The notes: generated from the letters alone by a model not told the origin. A stretch of 64,000 nucleotides of DNA from Candidatus Yanofskybacteria bacterium RIFCSPHIGHO2_01_FULL_41_26 (GCA_001794055.1 MGJB01000012.1:655-64654), one strand, 5' to 3'; positions 25,189 to 33,904 are shown, counted from the stretch's first letter. Numbers and translations: made by a program.

Positions 25189-26305
25189 GAGAAATCCTTA
25201 AAGAATTCAGAAAGGCTTCCCTAAATTTTATCCAAAAACCTGCCCCCTCAACAATATTCAATAATGCCTGGATCTCCAACCGTGGTTCAGTAAAATGAAC
25301 TAACCGTCCGGATTCCATATCTTCGTAATAATTCTTGAGCTTTTCGGCCAAAGAAGCAAAAGCCTTATACTTCAAGCCCATCGCTTCCTTCTGTTTTTCT
25401 CGAAGACCGAGCAAGCGTTTGAACAATTCGGCCGGAGTATCGGATGTTAGAGGCTTGACCGGAGTCCCGGAAAGCTCAACCAAAACCAATTCCCTCAAAA
25501 GAGAAAATACTTTTTTTTCGAGTTCCACTGATGAAACATCGGTGCCCTTGGCTTCCAAAAGCTTTTTCAGTTCCCGAAGAAATTTTCTTCTGGCCTTCTT
25601 GGGTAGAATATCAGGAACAATTTCAACAACAACCTCCGCCGTAATTTCACTGGATTTGTTTTCGCTGGCCTTTTTATCCTTGCTCTTTCCAAAATACACC
25701 CAAGCAATTAAAACAATTAGTAGCGACATCGAGGAAGCGGCGATAATGGCATACCCAGCATTGCGAAGTGTTCCTCCGCTCCACCTAAAGAGTTGGAAGA
25801 CTATTTCGTCTCTGATATTCAGAGGGGGTGGCTTAACCGGAGAGTAGACATATCGTACCCCCACTTCATCAGTGGGTATCTCCTTGGGCTCACTACTCTC
25901 TTTTGCGTTGACCTCGGTCGTACCGGCTTTCTTGATAACCCAAATAAAGTTAAAGGACGGAAGTTTCTTGTCGCCTTTTTCGGGCTTGATGATCCTGAAA
26001 GTGTAAATAAAATCTTTGACGTGAACGATACCAGAATCGGCATTACCCTGATCGGGCAAAACTACCACTTCAAGCTTGATCACCTCGAATGGATCAGCCT
26101 TGATATTTTCCGGCTGCATCTGTTCGTCCAAGATAAGGACTTCATCATAGAATTGTGCCCGATAGGTAATCCTGAACGGCTCGCCAGTTCTGACAACGCT
26201 CGGTGTCGGCTGACCGGTTTTAACCACGATCGGAGAAAACTCCTGAGCCAAAATTGGTGTAGAAACCAAAAGAACAAACGCGCATAGAAGAGGTCGGTAT
26301 TGCAT
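25181..26305 (-). CDS. MxaA-like exported membrane protein
   Basis: The 374 aa start with a signal peptide (1-20, ending ILA-QE). A beta-rich extracytoplasmic domain runs to about 180, one membrane helix follows near 183-204 (AGYAIIAASSMSLLIVLIAWVYF), and then a basic cytoplasmic helical tail. The same layout occurs in MxaA of methylotrophs and in BatD-like proteins. It lies between the DUF58 gene and the mxaC-like gene, exactly the mxaA place. No catalytic residues can be pointed to, and the name is by context plus topology. Confidence 0.65.
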   Translation of the reverse strand: MQYRPLLCAFVLLVSTPILAQEFSPIVVKTGQPTPSVVRTGEPFRITYRAQFYDEVLILDEQMQPENIKADPFEVIKLEVVVLPDQGNADSGIVHVKDFIYTFRIIKPEKGDKKLPSFNFIWVIKKAGTTEVNAKESSEPKEIPTDEVGVRYVYSPVKPPPLNIRDEIVFQLFRWSGGTLRNAGYAIIAASSMSLLIVLIAWVYFGKSKDKKASENKSSEITAEVVVEIVPDILPKKARRKFLRELKKLLEAKGTDVSSVELEKKVFSLLRELVLVELSGTPVKPLTSDTPAELFKRLLGLREKQKEAMGLKYKAFASLAEKLKNYYEDMESGRLVHFTEPRLEIQALLNIVEGAGFWIKFREAFLNSLRISHA

Positions 26306-26351
26306 TGATTGTTCCGCTAAATGTAAAAGTTCTTGCCGCTAAACATAATAA

Positions 26352-26374
26352 AAAAAGACGCATTAGTCAATGCA
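26352..26374 (-). terminator. terminator after the DUF58 gene
   Basis: AGATGCATT-GAC-TAATGCGTCT then TTTTTTATTATG on the minus strand. It splits the cluster into moxR-mxaS and mxaA-mxaC transcripts, or attenuates between them. Confidence 0.8.
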
Positions 26375-26406
26375 TCTTAGCCTAAGGTCATTTTGTCAAA
26401 TCGACC

Positions 26407-27342
26407 TTATCTGTGCCGGCTTTGAAGTTTATGCCGGGCGGTAAAAAACCTATACAACCTATTGAAGTGGCGCCCATTGGCTCCATATTCCAAAACCACA
26501 CAATCGATGCCCATTCTTTGCAGCTGTTTTTTTCGAAGATAGCGGCGCCGTGCTCTCAAATCCCGCTCTATTTCCGGAAGGTCTTTCCTGGAAACACTCA
26601 CCCGCTTACCACTCTCCGGATCGTCAAGAGATACGTATCCGCTTCCTCTAGCCGAAAGGAATTCAAGCGGATCGTCCAGAAAAATAAAGATCAATTCATG
26701 TCTTGAGGCAACATGCCTCAACAACGGAGAATCAACGACTTTTTCAAACCCGACAAAATCAGAGATCACTGGAATGAAACAAGGTTTATTGCAACATCTT
26801 CTGATAAAATCCAAGGCGGCAAGAAAATCCGTTTTAGCCGGCAGCAATTTTTTCTTGGCTGGATCATTACTCTCCAAAAGATCATAAACCGTTTTTAGAT
26901 AATAGTAAAAATTGCTCCGGCCGGTTTTGTCCGGCATATCAAGAACTACTCTATCGGTAAAACCGATAACTCCGACCGGATCCATAAAGCGAACTGCAGT
27001 TAATCCGATAAAGCCGACTGCTTCAAGAAGCATTCTTCTTCTATTGTGATCAATGCCCGCATAGATAGACTGGCTTAAATCCACAAGAAATTTAACATGC
27101 GTTTCGTGAGCCTCGATACACCTCCGGGCATATTCAGTATCTTCATCGCCATCCAAGTCGATCTTCATGTTAGGCATATCGACATCAGGATCAAATTCTT
27201 TGATATCAAAGAAATCGCCCTGACCAAAGAACAAACTCTTGTGTTCTCCCAGACGAATCCGCGACGACAGTCTTAATGCCGGAATGCCTCCTCTTATATG
27301 AGTAAGGGCCGATAAGACATCCTTGAATTCCAAATCTCTCAT
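26407..27342 (-). CDS. DUF58 protein (MxaS-like)
   Basis: The 311 aa show the DUF58 signature in the N-terminal third (LRLSSRIRLGEHKSLFFGQGDFFDIKEFDPDVD, where other members have G..F.d.R.Y.PGDD.R.IDW) and a VWA-like core with KFLVDLSQSIYAG (a degenerate MIDAS, D..QS). No membrane segments are present. It overlaps moxR by 4 nt (ATGA). DUF58 proteins pair with MoxR AAA ATPases throughout bacteria; in methanol oxidation clusters the same pair is mxaR-mxaS. Confidence 0.82.
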   Translation of the reverse strand: MRDLEFKDVLSALTHIRGGIPALRLSSRIRLGEHKSLFFGQGDFFDIKEFDPDVDMPNMKIDLDGDEDTEYARRCIEAHETHVKFLVDLSQSIYAGIDHNRRRMLLEAVGFIGLTAVRFMDPVGVIGFTDRVVLDMPDKTGRSNFYYYLKTVYDLLESNDPAKKKLLPAKTDFLAALDFIRRCCNKPCFIPVISDFVGFEKVVDSPLLRHVASRHELIFIFLDDPLEFLSARGSGYVSLDDPESGKRVSVSRKDLPEIERDLRARRRYLRKKQLQRMGIDCVVLEYGANGRHFNRLYRFFTARHKLQSRHR

Positions 27343-28496
27343 GGCAAAACTGTCTCGGCCACTATCCTTTGAACAACATCTCCAGAAGAAATATTTTCGT
27401 TCATTGCCTTTGGATGAAGACGGATAACATGCTCCATGGTTAATGGAGCTACTGCCTTTACATCATCAACCTCAGCAACAACCCTGTCCAAACTTTTGAT
27501 CTCTTTATCATCCTCGAGGAAAAGACGCATCAGGCGGTGGGTTAAAGCGGCCATTTGCATATGGTAATTCCTTCTCCGGGAACAACCAGTGATAACATAC
27601 TCCTCAATGAACTTGACCATATCCGGATTGGTGTGACGTTTTCTCGATTCTTTGAAACGATACATGTCTCTGGAAGGTGGCCACGAATTCTCGATGTGGC
27701 GCATGATGAGTTCATCGGCCTGGGGAGACAACTTGATTCTCTTCACCATTTCCTGAATATCTAGAACTTGTCCCAAATTCATAACCACTTTCACTTCTTT
27801 GTTTACAACGTTCTCAAACCTGATCATCATTTCCTGCTCGCGCGAAGGAGCACCCATCCCGAAAGAATATGTAAACCTGTCCATCTGGGCTTCCGAGAGA
27901 GGGTAGGTTCCTTCAAATTCAATTCCATTCATCGTTGCAAAAACGATGAAAAACATCCGCTTTTCATCCGGATCATCAGAAATTGGATAAAGAGGAAACA
28001 TTGTTGGCATAAGAAAACCATCTTTCTCATGGCTTACGTTCAGAATGACATGAGCTCCCTCCATTGCACCAAGCATGGGAGCCTGACTCTTGGGAGGAGT
28101 TCTGTCGATTTCATCGGCAAAAAAGATGTTGCTAAAAAGCGGCCCGCGCAAAATGGTCCTGATGCCAGTAAACTTATCTCTTTCTTCTTTTCCTGTTAGA
28201 TCAAATGGGAGAGTATCGGGTCTCCCATCAACCCTACCAAGCTTGGCGCTTAAAGAATCTGAAACATAATTGAACATCGCTGTTTTTCCGGTTCCAGGGA
28301 GATCTTTGACAAGAGTGTGAGCGCAGGACCAGCCCTTTCGCTTCTTGCTGTCTCTTAGGAGAGGCGTATAGATTGCCAAATTGGTTCGGAAAATCGCCTG
28401 ATCTGCTCCAAACAAAACTTTAGCTGGCTGCTCCATCGCTTCTTTTACTAAAGGTCTTGCTTCGTTGGGATCAATCAGAGATGTGATTAGAGCCAC
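27339..28496 (-). CDS. moxR: MoxR-family AAA+ ATPase
   Basis: The 385-aa AAA+ ATPase has Walker A DLPGTGKT (about 65-72), Walker B IFFADEIDR with the sensor region after it, and the MoxR-typical KSQAPMLGAMEGAHV (usual Q.aLLeaMeE..V). GTG start with a weak GAGAAG SD. First gene of the minus-strand cluster, divergent from the PQQ-dehydrogenase-type gene at 28627. MoxR chaperones load metal or cofactor into client enzymes. By layout the client here would be that propeller, as MxaR serves methanol dehydrogenase. Confidence 0.93.
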   Translation of the reverse strand: MALITSLIDPNEARPLVKEAMEQPAKVLFGADQAIFRTNLAIYTPLLRDSKKRKGWSCAHTLVKDLPGTGKTAMFNYVSDSLSAKLGRVDGRPDTLPFDLTGKEERDKFTGIRTILRGPLFSNIFFADEIDRTPPKSQAPMLGAMEGAHVILNVSHEKDGFLMPTMFPLYPISDDPDEKRMFFIVFATMNGIEFEGTYPLSEAQMDRFTYSFGMGAPSREQEMMIRFENVVNKEVKVVMNLGQVLDIQEMVKRIKLSPQADELIMRHIENSWPPSRDMYRFKESRKRHTNPDMVKFIEEYVITGCSRRRNYHMQMAALTHRLMRLFLEDDKEIKSLDRVVAEVDDVKAVAPLTMEHVIRLHPKAMNENISSGDVVQRIVAETVLP

Positions 28497-28563
28497 TTTT
28501 TACTTCTCATTTTCAATGAGCATTTTCGATAGCATAATTAAAAAAACAAACGCTGTCAATCAA

Positions 28564-28592
28564 TTGACAATCATCAAATGTCCTTGTAAGGT
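28564..28592 (+). promoter_or_regulatory. promoter of PQQ-dehydrogenase-type gene
   Basis: TTGACA (28564-28569), 17-bp spacer, TAAGGT (28587-28592; weak -10), about 30 nt before the GTG start and its GAGG SD. Confidence 0.55.
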
Positions 28593-28626
28593 TACAACCA
28601 ATCAGGCTCATTAAAAAGAGGTTATT

Positions 28627-30126
28627 GTGCTAAGAAAACTTCTGCTGTTCGCGATGCTCTTCATAATTTTCGCGGGCAGGAACAGCGGTTCCGATAGAAT
28701 CCTACAATCTCCGATCCTCGATACAAAAAGTCTCAAGAATTGGTTTGCCCAGGATCTCAAATTCAACATAGAACCGGTAACTATGCGCGACCTGCTCAAC
28801 AGTCCCGGCTCTGATTGGCTTGTTTACCATGGAGACTATAAAGCCAGTCACTATAGTCCTTTGACAAAAATAGATCGGGACAATATCAAAACTTTGGTCC
28901 CGAAATGGACCTACAAAATAAATGACGGGGCAAATTTGCGTTCCTCCCCTATTATTAGTCATGGGGTAATGTTCGTCACAGCCGCCAATGAAGTCCATGC
29001 CCTGGATGTTTCAACGGGACAATGGCTATGGAAGTGGCAGGCTTATCTAGAGCGAAGCAAGGGAATAAATCGCGGCATTGCGATCTATGAGAACAAAATA
29101 TTTTTCTCCACTTCCGATTGCCAACTGGTCGCCTTAAACAGAGAGACCGGAAATCTTCTGTGGTCGGTAAAATATGTCGACAGTCAAAACAGATTTTTCT
29201 CAACCATGGCTCCGCTAGTCATCAAAGATAAGATTTTTCTTGGTGTCGCCAACAACAACAGCGGAGAAAGCGGTTTTGTTGCCGCTTTCTCAACTTCCGA
29301 CGGAAAAGAGTTATGGCGATTTCAAACCCTACCCGCCCAAACCGAACTTCGGGGAGCGCCAACTTGGCTGACGGGAAGCTACGATCCGACCACCGATACG
29401 ATCTATTGGGCCGTCGGAACTCTGCCCGACGATCAGAGAGCCAATCCCAAATCTTACAAGACACCGGGTGCTTATCACGACAGCATTATTGCTCTCGATG
29501 CTAAAAACGGCCGCCTCAAATGGTCAACAAGATTAGCCGAATACATGCCGATAGATTGGGATTCCAACGAGCCTCTGGTCTTGACGGAGATGAATAATAA
29601 AAATCTCCTTCTCCAAGCAAATCGAAACGGACTGTTTTATTCGATGGACAGAATAACCGGCAAAATTAATTTTTCGAAGTCCTTTGTCAAAAAAATCGAT
29701 TGGACAAATAAGAAAAAGATTTGTCCGTCAGTGCGCGGAGCCACGAATTGGATGCCCCCTTCGTTCAGCCCTTTAACCGGCTTGTTCTATGTAATGACTC
29801 TCGAAGGATGCGTTGGCGAAGATAATTCCTTCTACATAACCGCCCTGGATCCAACCGACGCAAACATCAAATGGACCTATCCGACTAGAGGAACCAACAT
29901 TGCCGCTCCGGGCCTATTGGCTACCGGCGGAAATATTGTCCTGGGCTCGGAAGGTTCGGGACACATGGTCGCCCTTGATGCGGTAACCGGAAAAAAATTA
30001 TGGGATTTCAGTACCGGAAAACCCATGTTCGGGGCTCCGGTAACATATCTGACAAATGGCCGACAATACATAACCATGGTTGCCGGCTCGGATGTATATA
30101 CTTTTGGACTCTATTCAGCACGATAA
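28627..30126 (+). CDS. secreted PQQ-dependent alcohol-dehydrogenase-type eight-bladed propeller
   Basis: The 499 aa begin at a GTG with a GAGG SD 6 nt upstream and a signal-like hydrophobic N-terminus (3-17). Repeated W-motifs are clear: VHALDVSTGQWLW, LVALNRETGNLLW, VAAFSTSDGKELW, IIALDAKNGRLKW, MVALDAVTGKKLW. Quinoprotein landmarks: YSPLTKIDRDNI (77-87), NRGIA (148-152), Glu214 in SGESGF (the metal-ligand Glu region), D310-W-D312 matching the DxD pair that in lanthanide-type enzymes holds the catalytic and extra metal-binding Asp, and GATNWMPPSF (371-380). The metal-ligand Asn position reads Thr265 (VGTLP), and the vicinal Cys pair before NRG is missing. At about 500 aa it is shorter than classical enzymes (about 600). 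Likely an oxidoreductase, though activity is unproven. Confidence 0.82.
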   Translation: MLRKLLLFAMLFIIFAGRNSGSDRILQSPILDTKSLKNWFAQDLKFNIEPVTMRDLLNSPGSDWLVYHGDYKASHYSPLTKIDRDNIKTLVPKWTYKINDGANLRSSPIISHGVMFVTAANEVHALDVSTGQWLWKWQAYLERSKGINRGIAIYENKIFFSTSDCQLVALNRETGNLLWSVKYVDSQNRFFSTMAPLVIKDKIFLGVANNNSGESGFVAAFSTSDGKELWRFQTLPAQTELRGAPTWLTGSYDPTTDTIYWAVGTLPDDQRANPKSYKTPGAYHDSIIALDAKNGRLKWSTRLAEYMPIDWDSNEPLVLTEMNNKNLLLQANRNGLFYSMDRITGKINFSKSFVKKIDWTNKKKICPSVRGATNWMPPSFSPLTGLFYVMTLEGCVGEDNSFYITALDPTDANIKWTYPTRGTNIAAPGLLATGGNIVLGSEGSGHMVALDAVTGKKLWDFSTGKPMFGAPVTYLTNGRQYITMVAGSDVYTFGLYSAR

Positions 30127-30143
30127 TTTGTGCTGTTTTTTTT
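30117..30143 (+). terminator. terminator after the propeller gene
   Basis: AGCAC / GTGCT with an 8-nt loop then TTTTTTTT on the plus strand, overlapping the stop. Confidence 0.8.
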
Positions 30144-30150
30144 AATAAAA

Positions 30151-30168
30151 AATTCCCTAACGGGAACT
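30151..30168 (-). terminator. terminator after the trypsin-like gene
   Basis: TTCCC-GTTA-GGGAA followed by TTTTTTATT on the minus strand, directly after the stop at 30169. Confidence 0.75.
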
Positions 30169-31092
30169 TTATCTTACTGTTCTGGCATATTCATAAAGAT
30201 CATTGACTGTGTATATAGGCGTTACCAAAATTGTATCTGAAACTATTATTAATGCTTTTTTGCTAATCAACTGGTCCCTTTTATCATATTCCAATCTTTC
30301 CGGTCTTTCAGCTGTTATAATTCCAAAAGCCTCTTTTTCTCCGTTTTTATTAACTTTTATAACGACTCCTCCGCTCAATCCACCAAAAGAAAATTTATGA
30401 TTTCTCTTTGTAATAACCTTTATATATTCGTTAGTCCGAAATTTAAGCTCCTTCTCTGGACTTGATTCATTCTCGTCGGTGTTAATATGGACATCAACAT
30501 CAACCACAACAGCCTCCAAATTATCAAACACGACCTCTCTCTGTCTTGCGGGGTCAGCTTCTCTCAATTCATAGAATGTTCTAAATATTGGCAAAATTAA
30601 ATCCTTGAAACCTTCAGTTGCGTTGGACGTTGTAATTTCAGAAGGATGAGGATGAAATCCTTGGATGAAAACAGCATCGCCTATCCTTAGTTTTGTGGTT
30701 GCTATTTTATACGGCGTCAGCAATTCCGCAGAGTTGAAAGGTTCAAATATTTTTAAAATCACAGCATCTCTCAATGGCGGAACTTGAACGACAACACAAG
30801 TATAAACTCGGCCGCTCAAAAATACCTTGCACTGATTGGCCCCCAATTCAATTATGTCGTTCATGAATGTATCGGTAAAATGCTTAGCACTAAACAATGT
30901 TCCATTACCGCCATCAATAAGCCAACCGGAGGCCAAAATCCTCGGCTTGCCCGCCCACTCGTTGGTCAAAAATGCCACCGGAACATTCAAACCACTCGGA
31001 AAACGCCCTTCTTTGCGGTAAATATTATCAGCCGGAGGCGGGCCACAGGCATAAACAACAAACAACAGAAAAACTAGAAGCATTTTTATCAT
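30169..31092 (-). CDS. trypsin-like serine protease lipoprotein
   Basis: The Met at 31092 (MIKMLLVFLLFVVYAC) starts a lipoprotein signal with Cys16 as the lipid site; 307 aa in total. A chymotrypsin/trypsin-fold triad is visible: His in FSAKHFTD, Asp in PLRDAVILKI, and Ser in FGGLSGGVVIK. The arrangement suits an S1C/S46-like surface or periplasmic protease, but a long insert (VVDVDVHINTDENESSP) is unusual. It is monocistronic, with its terminator at 30151, and divergent from uvrC with a 50-bp spacer. Confidence 0.72.
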   Translation of the reverse strand: MIKMLLVFLLFVVYACGPPPADNIYRKEGRFPSGLNVPVAFLTNEWAGKPRILASGWLIDGGNGTLFSAKHFTDTFMNDIIELGANQCKVFLSGRVYTCVVVQVPPLRDAVILKIFEPFNSAELLTPYKIATTKLRIGDAVFIQGFHPHPSEITTSNATEGFKDLILPIFRTFYELREADPARQREVVFDNLEAVVVDVDVHINTDENESSPEKELKFRTNEYIKVITKRNHKFSFGGLSGGVVIKVNKNGEKEAFGIITAERPERLEYDKRDQLISKKALIIVSDTILVTPIYTVNDLYEYARTVR

Positions 31093-31103
31093 GAGAGTCT
31101 CAC

Positions 31104-31132
31104 TTTTCAAATAGCTAAAAATATCGTATAAT
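31104..31132 (+). promoter_or_regulatory. promoter of uvrC
   Basis: TTTTCA (31104-31109), 17-bp spacer, TATAAT (31127-31132), 10 nt before the ATG. The leader would be only a few nucleotides. Confidence 0.6.
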
Positions 31133-31142
31133 AATAGCCCCA

Positions 31143-32501
31143 ATGAATCAAGCCGTATTAAAAAAACACGCATCCACATTTCCCAAAATACCTGGCGTTT
31201 ATATTTTCAAAAATTCGAATAATAAATTGTTATACATAGGCAAAGCTGCCAGTTTAAAAAGCAGAATTAGTTCATACCTAAAAACAAATGATTTCAGGAT
31301 TAAAAAAATGCTTGAATTGGCTCGGTCGCTTGGATTTATTAGTACTCCATCAGAAATTGAAGCCTTAATTCTGGAATCTCAATTAATCAAAAAATTCCAA
31401 CCCGCGTTCAATATAACGCTTCGTGATGACAAACAGTATTTTTATGTGGTTTTCACGAAAGAAAAATTTCCCAAAATTTTTATTTCACATCAACCGCACA
31501 TATTTAAATATCTAAATATTGAAGTATCGGATTCTGTTGGCCCATTCACTGACGGAGGTGCCCTAAAAACAGCTCTGCGTGTTCTGCGCTCAATATTCCC
31601 TTATTGCACCTGCAAACAAACTCATCACAATTTCTGTTTGAATTACCATATTGATAAATGTCTCGGATTTTGTTGTTTAAAAAAACCAAGCCCGGAGACC
31701 CAAGGTCGAACCTTAGATTCATATCTGAAAAACATAGAAGCAATCAAAGACATTTTGAGCGGAAAAAAGAGTTCGCTTATTAAAAAACTTGAAAAAGAAA
31801 TGAGGAAATCAGCTCAAAATGGTAATTTAGAAAAAGCCATTGAATTGAGAAAAAAAATATCAAACCTAAAGAGGATTTTCGAAAACGCTAAAATAATAAA
31901 AAGCTTCAAAATCTTAGAAGCTCACCATTCAGACTTAGAATCATTATTAAAAATTCAAAAACCAATAACCAGAATTGAAGGTTATGATGTTTCCAATATC
32001 CAGGGTGCCCATGCCGTCGGTTCCATGGTGACATTTGTTCATGGCCAACCGGACAAAAATTTCTACCGCAAATTCAAAATTAAAAAAACCAACAAAAAAG
32101 AGGAGGGCGATTTATTTCACGATCGTAGTAAAAACACAACTTACGGCGGAGACACAGGAATGTTAAAAGAAATACTTGAAAGACGCTTTAAACATGAGGA
32201 ATGGCCATTCCCTGATTTAGTATTGATAGATGGAGGGAAAGCCCAACTGAACGTTGCGCGTTCAGTAATTTCCAATTATTATACCACACTTTTAAAAAAA
32301 CAAAGGGCACCTTTATTAATTGCATTGGCTAAAAATAAAAAACATGTCGGTGAAAAAATATTTATTTCCGGAAGAAAAAATCCGCTTCCATTAACCAAAC
32401 TCTCCTCTTCCGACAGAAATCTCCTCCTCCACATAGATTCCGAAGCCCACCGGTTTGCGATAGGATATTACAGAAGACTTCACAGAAAATTGTTTAAGTA
32501 G
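31143..32501 (+). CDS. uvrC: short UvrC-like excinuclease subunit
   Basis: Nucleotide-excision-repair nuclease with a GIY-YIG domain at the N-terminus (GVYIFKNSNNKLLYIGKA, Arg in KSRISSYL), a Cys-rich zone (CTCKQTHHNFC...DKCLGFC) as in UvrC, a UVR-like helix (EKAIELRKKISNLKRI) and an RNase H-like nuclease domain (RIEGYDVSNIQGAHAVGSMV and DLVLIDGGKAQLN). At 452 aa it lacks the C-terminal HhH pair of the roughly 600-aa E. coli protein. The 3' end overlaps the end of the RT gene on the other strand by 8 nt. Confidence 0.92.
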   Translation: MNQAVLKKHASTFPKIPGVYIFKNSNNKLLYIGKAASLKSRISSYLKTNDFRIKKMLELARSLGFISTPSEIEALILESQLIKKFQPAFNITLRDDKQYFYVVFTKEKFPKIFISHQPHIFKYLNIEVSDSVGPFTDGGALKTALRVLRSIFPYCTCKQTHHNFCLNYHIDKCLGFCCLKKPSPETQGRTLDSYLKNIEAIKDILSGKKSSLIKKLEKEMRKSAQNGNLEKAIELRKKISNLKRIFENAKIIKSFKILEAHHSDLESLLKIQKPITRIEGYDVSNIQGAHAVGSMVTFVHGQPDKNFYRKFKIKKTNKKEEGDLFHDRSKNTTYGGDTGMLKEILERRFKHEEWPFPDLVLIDGGKAQLNVARSVISNYYTTLLKKQRAPLLIALAKNKKHVGEKIFISGRKNPLPLTKLSSSDRNLLLHIDSEAHRFAIGYYRRLHRKLFK

Positions 32502-33498
32502 GTTTCGCCTTATCACATTCGCCAATCACAATCTTTCTCAATTTATAAGCATTACCGTGAGACAAAAGACCTCGATAAGAATTTATTGTTTCTGGTTTTG
32601 AACTTTCTTTAATTCTTTTAAACATTCTTCTTTTGGTAGCCGTCCTCAAAACCCTATGATCCAGAAAATGCACCCAACCCAGAAAATCCACTCCCGAAGA
32701 AAGAGTTTTGATGAATACTTTGTCGGGATGAATATTGAGCTTCAAATGTTCTGAAAGAAAATCCGCTATTTTGGGCAATAATTCCTCAAGCCATAATTTA
32801 TCCTGTGACATAATCACAAAATCATCAGCATAACGGATATAGTATCTCGCCTTGAGTTTGTGTTTAATAAATTGATCAAATTTATTCATATAAATATTCA
32901 CGAACAGTTGAGAAGTTAAATTGCCCAATGGCAGTCCTGTTCCGACTCTTACTGAAAAACTATCTATAATAACCCAGAGAAGGAACAAGATTTTTTCATC
33001 CGATATATAACTTTTTAAGACTGCTTTCAAAGTATCGTGGTTCACGGATGCAAAGAACTTACGAATATCACACTTCAAAACCCAAATCGTCTTTTTGTTA
33101 TTCTCTGAAATTTTATAAAAAAACTTACGAAATTTATCCATTGCCTTGTAGGTGGCTTTGTCATACCGGCAGGAATATGAGTCAGAAATAAATGTCCTAT
33201 CAAAAAATGGGTACAAAAACCTGTATAGTGCCCTGTGAAGAACCCTGTCTCGAACAGAGGCCTTGTGTATATTTCTCGGTTTTGGGTCTGATATTTTAAA
33301 AGCTTCATAGCCATAATGTCGACATGACATCACAACTAAATCATTATGAAGATTCATAATATTAGCCATCAGATCCCGCTCAAATTCCTGGACATCTTTG
33401 CGTTTTTTCTTGCCTATGATAAACTCCTTCCACGCCTCAAGCAGATTATCAATACTAACTATATCGTTATATTTATGAGTGAATTTAATTCTAGACAT
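32494..33498 (-). CDS. DGR reverse transcriptase
   Basis: The 334-aa RT has the catalytic Asp in LKCDIRKFFAS (D144) and YADD at 223-226. Motif 4 reads GLPLGNLTSQLFVN (188-201): the LGxxTSQ in place of the QGxxxSP of other RTs is the hallmark of diversity-generating retroelement enzymes, linked to adenine-specific mutagenesis. The C-terminal thumb holds DFLGWVHF. It starts at an ATG with AGGA 2-3 nt upstream, 12 bp from a C9 tract (G9 on its own strand), and lies on the same strand as TR and target. It supplies cDNA that overwrites the VR of the target gene. Confidence 0.95.
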   Translation of the reverse strand: MSRIKFTHKYNDIVSIDNLLEAWKEFIIGKKKRKDVQEFERDLMANIMNLHNDLVVMSCRHYGYEAFKISDPKPRNIHKASVRDRVLHRALYRFLYPFFDRTFISDSYSCRYDKATYKAMDKFRKFFYKISENNKKTIWVLKCDIRKFFASVNHDTLKAVLKSYISDEKILFLLWVIIDSFSVRVGTGLPLGNLTSQLFVNIYMNKFDQFIKHKLKARYYIRYADDFVIMSQDKLWLEELLPKIADFLSEHLKLNIHPDKVFIKTLSSGVDFLGWVHFLDHRVLRTATKRRMFKRIKESSKPETINSYRGLLSHGNAYKLRKIVIGECDKAKPT

Positions 33499-33509
33499 AA
33501 TCCTTTAAG

Positions 33510-33518
33510 CCCCCCCCC
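33510..33518. repeat. C9 homopolymer interrupting the avd frame
   Basis: Nine consecutive C on the plus strand. The ATG frame from 33475 runs through the tract in a frame one base off from avd. Eight C would join ATG 33475 to the avd frame. On the other strand the tract lies in the RT leader. Confidence 0.75.
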
Positions 33519-33556
33519 GGCTTTTACCGGTACTTCAAAAAGTTAAAGCCGCTTAT

Positions 33557-33898
33557 TTGATTTGGTTTAAATTTTATCAGATCATACCGAAAGCCCATAG
33601 ACACACGCTTGGCCAACAGATAGACACGCTTTGGATAGAATTGATAAAGACATTGGCCACGGCGACATTTCTTCAAAGGCAGGAAAAACTGCCCTATGTC
33701 CGTTTGGCTATCCAGAAAGTTGATACGCTAAAAGTGCTTTTGATGATTCTTTGGGAAGCCGGCTCGCTTCAAAACGAACAATACATTTCTCTTTCAATAC
33801 CCATCGAAGAGATCGGTAAAAATCTCGGCGGTTGGAGTGGCCAGCTTGAAAAACAAAACTCCCCCACCTCGCCAAACGGCAAAGCGGGGAAGAAATAA
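33557..33898 (+). CDS. avd: Avd-like DGR accessory protein, N-terminus frameshifted
   Basis: The four-helix-bundle Avd family is recognised from KAHRHTLGQQID, helix KLPYVRLAIQKVDTLKVLLMILWEA and the end motif EEIGKNLGGWSGQL (usual IGKMLGGW). Avd binds the RT and template RNA. The listed start is a TTG without SD. The frame stays open upstream to 33509 and encodes LPVLQKVKAAY, which fits the family's first helix, but there is no start codon there. An ATG at 33475 is out of frame by one base across the C9 tract. With eight C the product would be 140 aa. The gene is antisense to the TR-RT transcript, which is unusual. Confidence 0.82.
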   Translation: MIWFKFYQIIPKAHRHTLGQQIDTLWIELIKTLATATFLQRQEKLPYVRLAIQKVDTLKVLLMILWEAGSLQNEQYISLSIPIEEIGKNLGGWSGQLEKQNSPTSPNGKAGKK

Positions 33899-33904
33899 AG
33901 ATGG

